Notes: generated by a model from the sequence alone, not told the origin. DNA of 64,000 bases from Caulobacter endophyticus (GCF_003116815.1 NZ_QDKQ01000034.1:1-64000); one strand, 5' to 3'; counted from the stretch's first letter, positions 45,723 through 55,415 are shown. Translations and numbers: made by a program.

Positions 45723-45725
45723 GCG

Positions 45726-46307
45726 CTACCCTTTCAACAGCGCCTTCAGCTGCGCCAGGCCCCGCTCGGGCGGGCTACCGTAGCCGATCGGCTCGACGAA
45801 GTTCCCCTTGGCGTCGAACAGATAGACCGCCGACGAGTGATCGACGGTGTACTCGCCGCCCTCCACCGCCACCTTGCGGTGATAGACGCGGTAGGCCTTG
45901 GCCGCCGCGTCGGTCTGGGCCGTCGTGCCGGTCAGGCCGCGAATGCGGTGATCGAAGTTCGACAGGTAGAGCTTCAGCTGGGCGGGCGTGTCGCGCTCGG
46001 GATCGACCGAGACGAACACCACGTTCAGCTTGTCGGCGTCGGGGCCCAGGTCCCGCAGCCAGCCGGTCATTTCGGTCAACGTCGTCGGGCACACTTCCGG
46101 ACAGAAGGTGAAGCCGAAGAAGATCGCCGTGGGCTTGCCCAGCAGGTCCTTTTCGGTGACCTGACGACCGTCCTGGTCGACCAGTTGGAACGGCCCGCCG
46201 ACCTTGGCCGAGGCGTTGGCCTTGGCGTGCTCGGCCGTGCGGTCGCAGGCGGCCAGGGGCGCCGCGCAGATCAGCGCGGCGAGAACGAGTTTGGACAGGA
46301 AACGCAC
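45726..46307 (-). CDS. SCO1/SenC-family copper-binding lipoprotein
   Basis: 193 aa from GTG 46307, two bases after the upstream stop. Lipobox LAAC with Cys21 as the lipidated residue. Thioredoxin-like fold with copper-binding CPEVC (Cys69, Cys73) and the distal His in YTVDHSSAVYLFD. SCO proteins deliver copper or reduce the CuA site of cytochrome c oxidase. Last gene of a copper operon starting at DUF2946. Confidence 0.94.
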   Translation of the reverse strand: MRFLSKLVLAALICAAPLAACDRTAEHAKANASAKVGGPFQLVDQDGRQVTEKDLLGKPTAIFFGFTFCPEVCPTTLTEMTGWLRDLGPDADKLNVVFVSVDPERDTPAQLKLYLSNFDHRIRGLTGTTAQTDAAAKAYRVYHRKVAVEGGEYTVDHSSAVYLFDAKGNFVEPIGYGSPPERGLAQLKALLKG

Positions 46308-46309
46308 GT

Positions 46310-46759
46310 CTACTTGCCTCCCGCCGCCTTGACCGGAACGTTGATCGTCACCGGCGGCGCCGACTTGAACCGCAGGGTCAGCGGCACGCTGGCCCCCGCC
46401 ACGAGATCGATCTTCGGGCCGATGACCATCAGGTGCTCGGCGCCGGGCTTCAGCGCCACGGCCTGGCCGGCCGGCAACGGCAGGCCTTGCGAGAGCTTGC
46501 GCATGCGCATCACCCCGCCGTCCATGGACATCGTGTGGATCTCGGCCCGGCGCGCGGCCGGGGTCTCGACCGACACCAACTGGTCGGCGGATACGGCCGT
46601 CAGGGTCAGGTAGCAGCCGCCGGCCGGCGCGCCCTTGGGCGCGGCGCGGCACCAGGCGCCCTCGACGGTCACCTTGGCCGCCACGCGGGTCGGCGGGGCG
46701 GCCTGGGCGGCGCCCGCCAGCGCGCCGATGGCGAGGACAGGGAGAAACAGGGTCTTCAT
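46310..46759 (-). CDS. PCu(A)C periplasmic copper chaperone
   Basis: 149 aa. Signal peptide 1-20 (MKTLFLPVLAIGALAGAAQA). The Cu(I) motif H(M)x10Mx21HxM is present: IHTMSMDGGVMRM followed by AEHLM. It receives periplasmic Cu(I) and works with SCO1, encoded immediately downstream, in CuA assembly. Confidence 0.95.
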   Translation of the reverse strand: MKTLFLPVLAIGALAGAAQAAPPTRVAAKVTVEGAWCRAAPKGAPAGGCYLTLTAVSADQLVSVETPAARRAEIHTMSMDGGVMRMRKLSQGLPLPAGQAVALKPGAEHLMVIGPKIDLVAGASVPLTLRFKSAPPVTINVPVKAAGGK

Positions 46760-46761
46760 GG

Positions 46762-48090
46762 TCAGGCTCCAGCCTCGAGGCGCCGACGGGGGGACAGGCG
46801 GCGCAGGATGAGATCGACAAACAGGGCCGCCGCCAGCGAGGCGCCGACGAGCGGATAGAAAACGGCCAGGGGCAACACGAGGGCCAGGAGCCCCATATAG
46901 GCGCGGCGATCGGCGGGCGGGACCGGGGCGGCCAGCCGCCCCCTCGGACGGCGCTTCCACCACATGACGATCGCCGAACCGCCCAGCAGCCAGACGGCGA
47001 TACAGCCGGCCAGCATCACCAGCTTGTTGAAGAGGCCGAACTGCTGGCCCTGGTGGACGGCGATGCCCCACTCGATGACCTTGGCCGCGGGGCCGAAGTC
47101 GCGATAGCCGAGATCGGCGATCACCCGGCCGTCGCCGCCGTCGAGATAGAGGGTGCGGGTGCGCTCGACCTGGTCGGGCATGTAGGCCGCCGTCCAGGTT
47201 CCGCCGTGGGTCTTGGGCAGGGTCAGGGTAAAGCCGTCGGTCAGGCCGGCGGCCGTGGCCCGTTCGACGATGGAGTCGACGCCCAGGCTCGTGTGGGCGT
47301 GGCCTGAAGCGGGCGCGGCATGGGTCTGCAACGCCCACGGCACGCCCTCGGCCGGCGCCTCGCCGGCATGGTGCGGCTGGACGACCGGCGGACGCGGACG
47401 GCCCCAGCCGGCCTGGGTGGTGATCTGGCGAACCTCCTTGCCCCAGAAGGCCGACCACGGCATGCCGGTCGCCGCCAGGAACACGATGACGAGGCCCGCG
47501 AAGATCCCGGTCACCGCGTGCAGGTCGCGCCAGAACACGCGCTTGGCCGGAACCCCGCGCACGGTCACCACGCCGCCGCCCCGCCCGCGCGGCCACCACA
47601 GGAAGATCCCCGTGGCGACCAGCACGATGGCCCAGCCGGCGACCACCTCGACCAGCAGGTTGGCGACGGGCCCGGCGATATCCAGGCTATGCAGCCGCTT
47701 GACGAGGCCCATCAGCCCGCCCGGCGCGCCGACGCCCAGCACTTGGCCGGTATGCGGATCGACATAGGCCGTGCGCTGGCCGTCGTCGGTGTCGAGCGCC
47801 AGTTGCACCGAGCGATCGCCACGCGCTGGGATCACCAGCTGACGCACCTTGCCGCCCGCCGCCACCTCGGCCTGGGCGATCCAGGCCGAGGGACGCGTGG
47901 CCCCCGGCCCGTCGGCCACCACCGCCAGCGGCCGCTGGGCGATGGCGGTCAGCTCGTCCTTGAACAGATAGAGCCCGCCGGTCAGGGCTAGCAGCATCAG
48001 AACCGGCAGCACCAACAGGCCGGCATAGAAGTGCCAGCGCCAGAAGGCGCGATAGACCTCGCCGGCCGAGGTTTCGCTTCCCGCCGCCAT
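46762..48090 (-). CDS. PepSY-domain membrane protein
   Basis: 442 aa, two bases after the receptor stop. Four membrane helices: WRWHFYAGLLVLPVLMLLAL, WAIVLVATGIFLWWP, RDLHAVTGIFAGLVIVFLA, MLAGCIAVWLLGGSAIVMWW, plus a C-terminal pair. PepSY regions lie between them. Conserved His in RWHFYAG and LHAVTG are typical of PepSY_TM ferric-reductase-like proteins. It probably moves electrons across the inner membrane to reduce the metal brought in by the adjacent receptor; inference. Confidence 0.92.
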   Translation of the reverse strand: MAAGSETSAGEVYRAFWRWHFYAGLLVLPVLMLLALTGGLYLFKDELTAIAQRPLAVVADGPGATRPSAWIAQAEVAAGGKVRQLVIPARGDRSVQLALDTDDGQRTAYVDPHTGQVLGVGAPGGLMGLVKRLHSLDIAGPVANLLVEVVAGWAIVLVATGIFLWWPRGRGGGVVTVRGVPAKRVFWRDLHAVTGIFAGLVIVFLAATGMPWSAFWGKEVRQITTQAGWGRPRPPVVQPHHAGEAPAEGVPWALQTHAAPASGHAHTSLGVDSIVERATAAGLTDGFTLTLPKTHGGTWTAAYMPDQVERTRTLYLDGGDGRVIADLGYRDFGPAAKVIEWGIAVHQGQQFGLFNKLVMLAGCIAVWLLGGSAIVMWWKRRPRGRLAAPVPPADRRAYMGLLALVLPLAVFYPLVGASLAAALFVDLILRRLSPRRRLEAGA

Positions 48091-48092
48091 CG

Positions 48093-50141
48093 TCAGAACG
48101 ACACCGTCACGCCGCCGAACACCGAGCGGCCATCGCCGGGCCAGACCGCGGCCGTGGCCGCCGTCCAGGTAGTGGCCGCCTGAACGTTTGAGACATAGGC
48201 CTCGTCCGTCAGGTTGCGGGCGTCGAGGAACAGCGAGACCTTGTCGGTCGCCTTCCAGCCGGCGTTGAGGTTGAGGATCGCGTAGGACGGCGCGGTCCTG
48301 GTGTTCTTGTAGTCGATCCACTGGTCGCTGGCCGACCACTCCACCGACGGGGCCAGGAACCAGCCGCCCGCCGCGTCGTAGCGCAACTCGGCCCGGTAGA
48401 AGTGCTTGGGCACGATGGGCAGGCGGTTGTCGCCGTACTGGGCGTCGCCGTCGAAGCGGAAGTCCGACAGGGTGTAGGTCTGGCGCAGGCGCCAGCGCGG
48501 CGCGAAGGCCCAGTCCAGCGCCGCCTCGATCCCCTGGTGGATCGTGTCGTCGGCGTTGAAGGTGGCGGCCGGATGCAGGCTGTCGACGGTGAACTGCAGT
48601 AGCTCGTTCTTCAGCTTGGCGCGATAGAGCGTCAGGTCGTAGGTGAACGGCCCGCGATGACCGCGCGCGCCGGCCTCTGCGGTCCAGGCCTCCTGCGCCT
48701 GGATGGGCGCAAAGCCCGTGTTGGCGGGCGACAGCGAGCTGAAGTTGGGCGGCTCGACCGAGCGCGTGACGTTGGCGAACAGCTGCGAGCCGTCGTCACC
48801 CTGCCACAGCACGCCCACGCGCGGCGACACCCACTCGTAGTCCTTGTCGGCCGCGAGGTTGAAGGTCGAGGCCAAGGCAGGAACCTTGAAGCTCTTGTAG
48901 TCGCGCTCGGCCCGGCCCCAGGTCAGGCCGCCCACCAGGATCAGGTGGTCGGTGGCGAACAGGCGGCCCTCGGCGAAGACGTCGGCGGCCTTGGCGTTCT
49001 GCAGCGACAGCGACTGCAGCGCACCGCGCCCGCCCCGGACATTGGTGTAGAAGGCCGAGTCCAGGTCGCCCTGGCGATACCAGGCGCCGAGATAGGCGTC
49101 GGCCTTCAGCCCGCCGATCTCGCCGTCCCAGTCCAGCCGTCCGAAGGCGCCGTAGTTGCGGCTCTGCTGGTCGATGACCTGGAAGATCGGATGGTCCAGA
49201 TCCTTCCACACCGCATAGATCGCGCCCTGGAACACCGTGTGCTCGTCCAGTCGCCAGTCGGTGCGCAGCGAGCCGCGCAGGCCGCGCTGGTTGCGGCCCT
49301 GGTCGGCGGCCAGGCTGGCGGCGGCGCTCTGGCGCGGATCGGCCTGGAACTGCGCCAGGGTCAGGGCGCCGGGGATTTCCTGGTTGATGTTGGAGCCATT
49401 GACGATGAAGCGCACCTCGCGGTCCTGGCCGAAACTGCGGCCGAGATTCAGGGTGGCGAACTGGATGTTCTGCTGGCTCTGAGAGCGCCAGCCCTGGCTG
49501 GTCTGGTTGGTGGCGGCGGCATAGAGGTCCCAGTCGCCCGACTGGCCGGCCACGGCGGCATGTTCGCGGATCAGGCCGAACGAGCCGCCGTCGACGCGCA
49601 GGCGGGCGTTGAAGCCGGCGTCCTTGCCGGTGGGCGTGACCATGTTCACCGCCCCGCCCAGCAGGGCGCCGCCGAAGCGCAGGGCGTTGCCGCCGCGATA
49701 GACCTCGGCGTAGCGGGTGTTCAGCGGGTCGGCGATCTGGCTGTCGCCATAGCCGTCGGCCTCGTTCAGCGGCACGCCGTCCTGGGCCAGCAAGAGGCCC
49801 CGGTTGTGGTTGGCGTTGCCGATGCCCGAACCGCGGATCGAGATGCGGACGTCGCCGCCCCACTTGCGCTGGGCGTAGACGCCGGGGGCGTCGCGCAGCA
49901 TGTCGTCCAGCGCCAGGGCCTGGCGGCTGGCATAGGCTTCCTGCGAGATCACCGACACAGCGCCGGGGGTTTCCGACAGGCGCTTGCGGGCGTCGGCGAC
50001 GACGGAGGGGTCTTCGGCGTTGCGGCGGGCGGTGACGATCACCGACGAGACGGCGGCCTCGGTATCGTCAGGGGTCTCGGCTAGAGCCGCGGCCGGAACG
50101 AGCGCGGACAGCGCGCAGGCGGCCAGGAGTACGGATTTCAT
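48093..50141 (-). CDS. TonB-dependent receptor, copper type
   Basis: 682 aa. Signal peptide 1-21 (MKSVLLAACALSALVPAAALA). Plug: SETPGAVSVISQEAYASRQA, LRDAPGVYAQRKWGGDVRIS, IRGSGIGNANHNRGLLLAQDG, AEVYRGGNALRFGGALLGGA. The barrel ends SVFGGVTVSF with terminal Phe. Placed between DUF2946 and PepSY/PCu(A)C/SCO1, it is most likely a copper (OprC/NosA-like) importer; this rests on context. Confidence 0.9.
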   Translation of the reverse strand: MKSVLLAACALSALVPAAALAETPDDTEAAVSSVIVTARRNAEDPSVVADARKRLSETPGAVSVISQEAYASRQALALDDMLRDAPGVYAQRKWGGDVRISIRGSGIGNANHNRGLLLAQDGVPLNEADGYGDSQIADPLNTRYAEVYRGGNALRFGGALLGGAVNMVTPTGKDAGFNARLRVDGGSFGLIREHAAVAGQSGDWDLYAAATNQTSQGWRSQSQQNIQFATLNLGRSFGQDREVRFIVNGSNINQEIPGALTLAQFQADPRQSAAASLAADQGRNQRGLRGSLRTDWRLDEHTVFQGAIYAVWKDLDHPIFQVIDQQSRNYGAFGRLDWDGEIGGLKADAYLGAWYRQGDLDSAFYTNVRGGRGALQSLSLQNAKAADVFAEGRLFATDHLILVGGLTWGRAERDYKSFKVPALASTFNLAADKDYEWVSPRVGVLWQGDDGSQLFANVTRSVEPPNFSSLSPANTGFAPIQAQEAWTAEAGARGHRGPFTYDLTLYRAKLKNELLQFTVDSLHPAATFNADDTIHQGIEAALDWAFAPRWRLRQTYTLSDFRFDGDAQYGDNRLPIVPKHFYRAELRYDAAGGWFLAPSVEWSASDQWIDYKNTRTAPSYAILNLNAGWKATDKVSLFLDARNLTDEAYVSNVQAATTWTAATAAVWPGDGRSVFGGVTVSF

Positions 50142-50267
50142 CTGCGAGGTCCTTGGGCCGCGCCTGGCGCGGCCATCAGCAGGCGGATCTGGCCAGGCGC
50201 GGAGTGCACGCGCGGCGTCGGGGGCCCGGCGCGCAGCCGGGCGCTCCGCCGGTCACGCGACCGGCGG

Positions 50268-50690
50268 TCAGATCAGCAGGCTGGGAGGACCTCGGGCCGG
50301 AAGCGGCGGGGCGGAAAGGCCCCGGCCAGGGGCCAGATGAACCAGGCGGGCCGGTTGCGGCTGGGCGGCATAGGCGACGAACTCAACCGGCGCGACGGCC
50401 AGATCGGCCGGCGGCGCGCCCATCGGCACGCCAAGCGCCGCGAAGGCGCAGGGGGCGTCGGCGGGCCTTTCGTCGGCGCCGTCCTTCTGGTGGTCCAGGC
50501 GCTCGCCGGGCGCGACGACCATGGCCCCCTGGCCGGTGCACAGCACCAGGGCGAAGGGCAGGCCGTTGCGCTGTTCCGGCGCGGTCATGAAGCCGGCCGG
50601 GATCAGCACCTTCAAGGCGACCGCCAGCGCCGCGAGCGTCATGAAGACGGCGCGGGCGTTGGTCCAGCGATGGAAGGTCGGCCGGGTCAC
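50268..50690 (-). CDS. DUF2946 family protein
   Basis: 140 aa, with one N-terminal membrane helix (about 13-32, RAVFMTLAALAVALKVLIPA) and the family's GFM after it. A CAF motif (ADAPCAFAALG) and a Pro-rich tail follow. DUF2946 genes are regular neighbours of copper receptors and PCu(A)C; function unknown. First gene of the copper operon. The 126-base gap to the receptor holds two hairpins, around 50159-50176 and 50247-50268. Confidence 0.88.
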   Translation of the reverse strand: MTRPTFHRWTNARAVFMTLAALAVALKVLIPAGFMTAPEQRNGLPFALVLCTGQGAMVVAPGERLDHQKDGADERPADAPCAFAALGVPMGAPPADLAVAPVEFVAYAAQPQPARLVHLAPGRGLSAPPLPARGPPSLLI

Positions 50691-50720
50691 GCTTAAGGCT
50701 TTAGCTCAAGCCGCGCGGCT

Positions 50721-50732
50721 TGTCCTTGGACA
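50721..50732. promoter_or_regulatory. TGTCCTTGGACA dyad between DUF2946 and DUF885 genes
   Basis: 5-bp arms with a 2-base centre in the divergent promoter region. Could be an operator for the copper operon; weak. Confidence 0.25.
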
Positions 50733-50790
50733 TTCCGTCCAGGCCACATCATCCCTGGCGCGAAATTTGGCGCGGGGTACAACCAAGCCC

Positions 50791-52584
50791 ATGATCGACC
50801 GCCGCGCCTTCCTCGCCGCCGCCGCCCTGGCCGCACCCTTCCCCGCCCTGGCCCGCGAGACCGAGGGCGAGCGCCTGACCGCCGTGCTGGAAGGCCTGAT
50901 CCAGAAGGCGATGCTCGACTCGCCGCAGCTGATGACCCTGACGGGCATGGACTCCGGCTCCAACGCCGCCGCCCGCGGCAGGCTGGACGACCGCTCGCCG
51001 GCCGGGATCGCCCGCACCCGCCAGCTGTTCGTCGACCTGCGCGCCCAACTAGCGACCTTCGACGCCAAGGCCCTGACCGGCATGGACCGGGTCAACCACC
51101 GCTCGGCCGCCTATCTGGCCGACACCACCCTGCAGAGCTACGCCATGCCGTTCGGCGATCCGAACGTCGGCGTCGCCGTGCCCTACATCGTCTCGCAGCT
51201 GTCGGGCGCCTATCGCGCCGTGCCCAGCTTCCTGGCCGACACCCATCCGGTGAAGACGAAGGAAGACGCCGAAGCCTATCTGTCGCGCCTGTCGGCCTTC
51301 GCCGTGCTGCTCGACCAGGAGACGGCGCGGGCCCGCGCCGACTTCGCCCAGGGGGCCACGCCGCCCGACTTCGTGCTGCGCACCACGCTGGCCCAGTTCT
51401 CGGCCCTGCTGGCGCCGGCTCCGGCCAAGTCCGAGCTGGCCACCGGCCTGACCCGCCGCACCGGCGCCATTCCCGGCGACTGGGAAGCCCGCGCGGCGAA
51501 GATCGTCGAGGCAGAGGTCTATCCGGCCCTGCGCCGCCAGGCCGGCCTGCTGACGGCCGCCCTGCCCACGGCCGTCCACGACGCCGGCGTCTGGCGCCTG
51601 CCGGACGGCGAGGCCTACTACCGCTACGCCGTGCGCTCGGCCACGACCACCGACCTGGCGGGCGAGGAGATCCATCGCCTGGGCCTGGAGCTGGTGGAGC
51701 GCTTTTCGGCCCGCGCCGACGCCATCCTCAGGGCGCGCGGCCTGACGCAAGGTCCGGTCGGCGCCCGCATTGCCGCCCTGCGCCGCGACCCGGCCAATCT
51801 CTATCCCAATGACGAGGCCGGCCGCGCCGCCCTGCTGGCTGACCTTGAGGCCAGGACCCAGGCCATGCGCGAGCGCCTGCCGGGCTATTTCGGCCGCCTG
51901 CCCAAGGCCGGGGTGAAGATCCAGCGCATCCCGCCGTCGATCGAGAGCGGCGCGCCCGGCGCCTACTACACCCCGCCCAGCCTGGACGGCTCGCGCCCCG
52001 GCCTGTTCTCGATCAACCTGCGCGACACCGCCGAGCAGCCGCGCTTCGACCTGCCGACCTTGGTATTCCACGAGGCCATCCCCGGCCACCACCTTCAGAA
52101 CGCCCTGATGATGGAGGCGCCGGGCATCCCTACCCTGCGCCGCCTGCCGATCTTCTCGGGCTATTCCGAAGGATGGGCGCTCTATGCCGAGCAGTTGGCC
52201 GACGAAATGGGGGCCTACAAGGACGATCCGCTTGGCCAGCTGGGCTATGTGGCCTCGATGCTGTTCCGCGCCGCGCGCCTGGTGCTGGACTCCGGCATCC
52301 ACGCCAAGCGCTGGAGCCGCGAGAAGGCCATAGCCTACATGTCGGAAACCTTGGGCGACGCCGAAAGCTCGGTCACCCGCGAGGTCGAGCGCTACTGCGT
52401 CCAGCCGGGCCAGGCGTCCAGCTACATGCTGGGCTGGCGCACCTGGACCGACAGCCGCGCCCGCGCCGAAAAGCGTCTGGGCGACAGGTTCAGCCTGAAG
52501 GGCTTCCACGACACCGGCCTGACCGCCGGCACCATGCCGCTGGACGTGCTGGCCTCGGTGATCGACGAGTGGAAGGGAAGTTGA
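50791..52584 (+). CDS. DUF885 family secreted metallopeptidase-like protein
   Basis: 597 aa. Tat-type signal (MIDRRAFLAAAALAAPFPALA). The mature protein is long and helical, with a zinc-binding HEAIPGHH at about 427-434, the DUF885 hallmark, followed by the second-Glu region FSGYSEGWALYAEQLADEMG. Family members are predicted zinc carboxypeptidase/dipeptidase-like enzymes exported to the periplasm. No operon partner on this strand. Confidence 0.93.
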   Translation: MIDRRAFLAAAALAAPFPALARETEGERLTAVLEGLIQKAMLDSPQLMTLTGMDSGSNAAARGRLDDRSPAGIARTRQLFVDLRAQLATFDAKALTGMDRVNHRSAAYLADTTLQSYAMPFGDPNVGVAVPYIVSQLSGAYRAVPSFLADTHPVKTKEDAEAYLSRLSAFAVLLDQETARARADFAQGATPPDFVLRTTLAQFSALLAPAPAKSELATGLTRRTGAIPGDWEARAAKIVEAEVYPALRRQAGLLTAALPTAVHDAGVWRLPDGEAYYRYAVRSATTTDLAGEEIHRLGLELVERFSARADAILRARGLTQGPVGARIAALRRDPANLYPNDEAGRAALLADLEARTQAMRERLPGYFGRLPKAGVKIQRIPPSIESGAPGAYYTPPSLDGSRPGLFSINLRDTAEQPRFDLPTLVFHEAIPGHHLQNALMMEAPGIPTLRRLPIFSGYSEGWALYAEQLADEMGAYKDDPLGQLGYVASMLFRAARLVLDSGIHAKRWSREKAIAYMSETLGDAESSVTREVERYCVQPGQASSYMLGWRTWTDSRARAEKRLGDRFSLKGFHDTGLTAGTMPLDVLASVIDEWKGS

Positions 52585-52597
52585 GGATCGGCGCCCC

Positions 52598-53125
52598 CTA
52601 AGCCGGCATGTAGCGCAGCTTGAGCACCTCGCCGATGCGGGTGCTGTCCACCAGCCGCAGCGCGGGCTTGGAGCCGGCGAAATAGGGCGCCCCCTCGCCC
52701 AGCACGACCGGGTGCAGGTAGATCCGGTACTCGTCGATCAGGCCCAGCGCCGTCAGGGTGCGCGCCAGGTCCGGCCCGCCGACCTCGATCTCGCCGTCAT
52801 GCAGGTCCTTGAGGTCTCGGACCGCCGTCGCCAGATCGCCGGCCAGCAAGAAGGCGTTGGGGCCGACCGTCTTGAGCGTGCGCGACACGACCCACTTGGG
52901 ATGGCTGCGCCAGGCCGCCGCGAAGTCGCGCCGGGCCTCGTCCCACTCGGGGTGGTCCTCGTCCCAGTAGCTCATGATCTCGTAGAGCCGCCGGCCGTAC
53001 AGGCTGCCCGTCTGTCCGCGCGCCTGGTCGATGAAATGGCGAAAGAGCTCGGCGTCCGGCCCGAAACCCATGTGGTCGACATAGCCGTCCAGCGACTGGT
53101 TCATGCCGAACACGAGCTTGGCCAT
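52598..53125 (-). CDS. RibD C-terminal / dihydrofolate-reductase-like protein
   Basis: 175 aa, SD AGGAG before ATG 53125. DHFR-fold: KLVFGMNQSLDGYV at the N-terminus, YGRRLYEIMSYWDE, KWVVSRTLKTVGPNAFLLAG, and the nucleotide loop GEIEVGGPDLARTL with HPVVLGEGAPYF. Stand-alone RibD_C proteins are NADPH-dependent reductases of unknown substrate. It converges on the DUF885 gene. Confidence 0.9.
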   Translation of the reverse strand: MAKLVFGMNQSLDGYVDHMGFGPDAELFRHFIDQARGQTGSLYGRRLYEIMSYWDEDHPEWDEARRDFAAAWRSHPKWVVSRTLKTVGPNAFLLAGDLATAVRDLKDLHDGEIEVGGPDLARTLTALGLIDEYRIYLHPVVLGEGAPYFAGSKPALRLVDSTRIGEVLKLRYMPA

Positions 53126-53315
53126 GGCGATCTCCTAGGCTTCTTGGAAGGGCCTGGCAGGAGGGTGCGCGGAAACGCAGCGGGACGCAAAGCCCCAGGC
53201 CATTTCCCGCTCGCACCAACTCGCTATTAAGAGTCACTTGCATTAAGGCGGAAAGGCGACCAAAAGCGTCGCCGTTCGGCGAAGCGCTCTGTCGGGAGTC
53301 GCTCGCCCAGATTAT

Positions 53316-53334
53316 GCGAATGATTCTTATTCGC
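53316..53334. promoter_or_regulatory. Fur box upstream of the receptor-tonB operon
   Basis: GCGAATGATTCTTATTCGC: perfect 6-bp outer arms GCGAAT/ATTCGC around a GATTCTT core, a strong Fur-type operator. It overlaps a possible -10 region (TACATATAC at 53335-53343) and lies 21 bases before ATG 53356. Confidence 0.85.
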
Positions 53335-53355
53335 TACATATACGGGGATAGTCGT

Positions 53356-55413
53356 ATGCGCATTTCCAACCGGACGCGCGGCCTGTTGCTGGCCGGCGTC
53401 GCCAACCTCGTTCTCGTCGGCCTCGCCCACGCCCAGACCAACGCCGTCGATACGGCGGACGAAGCCGTCACCACCAGCAAGCTGTCGCTGGGCAAGGTCG
53501 TCGTCTCGGCCGGCCAGGAGAAGGTGGCGATCGACACGCCCCAGGCCGTGACCACGCTCGACCAGGACGACATCGATCAGGCCCAGGCCTCGACCATCGG
53601 CGACCTCCTGGCCGGCATTCCCGGCGTCAACACCATGGGCGGCGTCGGCGCCCTGGGCCAGGGCTTCAACATCCGCGGCATGGGCACGGGCCTGGCCGAC
53701 AGCGACAGCCGCATCCTGATGCAGATCGACGGCGTCACGAAGTTCTTCGAGCAGTACCGGATGGGCGCGTTCTTCAGCGACCCCGAGCTCTACAAGCGCG
53801 TCGAGGTGCTGCGCGGCCCGGCCTCGTCCACCCTCTACGGCGCGGGCGCTCTGGCCGGCGTGGTCAGCTTCACCAGCAAGGACGCCTCGGACTTCCTGCG
53901 GGGCGACGACCGCTTCGCCGTGCGCCTGCGCGGCGGCGTCGAGAGCAACGCCGAGGCCCGCTTCGGCTCGGGCGTCCTGGCCTTCAAGCCGACCGAGAAG
54001 CTGGAAGTGCTGGGCATGTACACCAGCCGCCGCAGCGACGAGTACGAGAACGGCGCCGGCGAGGTCGTGCCGGCCTCGGAAGCCAGCTCCGACAGCTACC
54101 TGCTGAAGGGCCGCTACACCTTCGGCAAGGACCACAGCGTCTGGGCCTCGTACCAGAACTGGAAGAATGACGGCGTCCAGATCTACGACCAGTCGCAGGC
54201 CTTCGCCACCACATCGGTGCGCCGCAAGACCACCGACGACACCGCCGTGATCGGCTATCGCAACGCCTTCGAGGGCAACGACCTGCTCGATTTCGAGGCC
54301 CAGGCCTCCTACGCCAACAGCAAGGTCAACCAGACCGACACCACCTTCCTGTCGGGGGTGCTGGAGTCGGAGTTCTCGTACAAGACCTATCAGGGCCGCG
54401 CCCAGAACACCTCGGAGTTCCAGTTCGCCGGCGACGGCGTCGCCTTCCTGACCATCGGCGCCCAGGCCTACAAGCAGGAGCGCCGCAACCCGCGCCGCAC
54501 GGCCACCGGCACCAACCACGGGGCGGCCACCCACCCCGAAGGCGACATGGAGAAGTACGGCCTGTTCGCCCAGGGCGAGGTCACCTACGGCAAGCTGACC
54601 GTGATCCCGGGCGTGCGCGTCGACTGGACCAAGCTGCAGCCGGGCCTGGGCGTGACCACCAGCAAGAAGGTCAATGACGAAGGCGTCTCGCCGAAGATCG
54701 CGGCCCTCTACAGCCTGACCGAATGGGCCTCGGTGTTCGGCTCGGTGGCCCACACCGTGCGCATGCCGGTGCTGGACGAGATCTACAGCCGCACCGCCAC
54801 GGCCTCGACCAACTACAGCCTCAACCTCAAGCCCGAGGAGTCGGACAACTACGAGGTCGGCGGCACGCTGCAGTTTCGCAACCTGTTCGGCCAGGGCGAC
54901 CAGGCGCGGATCAAGACCACGCTGTTCCGCAACGACGTCAGCAACCTGATCGCGCGCGGCACGGCTACGTCCAGCTACTTCATCAACATCGGCGAGGCCC
55001 GCTATTCGGGCGTCGAGGTCGAGGCCGAGTACGGCGCCAAGCGCTTCTTCGCCCGCGGCGCGGTGTCGGTGATCGACGGCGAGAACCGCACGACCGGGGC
55101 GCCGCTCGACACCATCCCGGCCGACACCCTGAACCTGACGCTGGGCTACGTCTTCCCGGCCCAGAACCTGACGGCCGGCTGGCGCGGCGAGTTCGCCGAC
55201 AGGCAGAACAAGACGACCACCGCCTCGCTGCGCACGCCGGGCTATTCGGTGCACAACCTGTTCCTCACCTGGAAGCCGCAGGACGGCGCGCTGAAGGGTC
55301 TGGAAGTGCAGGCCGGGGTCGACAACCTGTTCGACAAGACCTTCCGCCGCCACCTGTCGTCGCTCGACGCCGAGGGCCGGACGGTCAAGCTCACGCTCGG
55401 CAAGACGTTCTGA
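53356..55413 (+). CDS. TonB-dependent receptor, haem/iron type
   Basis: 685 aa from ATG 53356; an earlier ATG at 53314 lies in the Fur box and would spoil the signal peptide. Signal peptide about 1-27 (…LVLVGLAHAQ). Plug: KVVVSAGQEKVAIDTPQAVT (TonB-box region), LLAGIPGVNTMGGVGALGQG, RVEVLRGPASSTLYGAGALA. The sequence style (FNIRGMG, SRILMQIDGVTKFFEQYR) fits the haemoglobin/transferrin/haem receptor group. Barrel ends GRTVKLTLGKTF. Iron-regulated by the Fur box and cotranscribed with its own tonB two bases downstream. No haem-degradation gene follows. Confidence 0.92.
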   Translation: MRISNRTRGLLLAGVANLVLVGLAHAQTNAVDTADEAVTTSKLSLGKVVVSAGQEKVAIDTPQAVTTLDQDDIDQAQASTIGDLLAGIPGVNTMGGVGALGQGFNIRGMGTGLADSDSRILMQIDGVTKFFEQYRMGAFFSDPELYKRVEVLRGPASSTLYGAGALAGVVSFTSKDASDFLRGDDRFAVRLRGGVESNAEARFGSGVLAFKPTEKLEVLGMYTSRRSDEYENGAGEVVPASEASSDSYLLKGRYTFGKDHSVWASYQNWKNDGVQIYDQSQAFATTSVRRKTTDDTAVIGYRNAFEGNDLLDFEAQASYANSKVNQTDTTFLSGVLESEFSYKTYQGRAQNTSEFQFAGDGVAFLTIGAQAYKQERRNPRRTATGTNHGAATHPEGDMEKYGLFAQGEVTYGKLTVIPGVRVDWTKLQPGLGVTTSKKVNDEGVSPKIAALYSLTEWASVFGSVAHTVRMPVLDEIYSRTATASTNYSLNLKPEESDNYEVGGTLQFRNLFGQGDQARIKTTLFRNDVSNLIARGTATSSYFINIGEARYSGVEVEAEYGAKRFFARGAVSVIDGENRTTGAPLDTIPADTLNLTLGYVFPAQNLTAGWRGEFADRQNKTTTASLRTPGYSVHNLFLTWKPQDGALKGLEVQAGVDNLFDKTFRRHLSSLDAEGRTVKLTLGKTF

Positions 55414-55415
55414 AG

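Noticed and set aside
53314-53355. Earlier ATG for the Fur-regulated receptor
   Set aside because: It lies within the Fur box and adds a hydrophobic stretch before a normal signal peptide.
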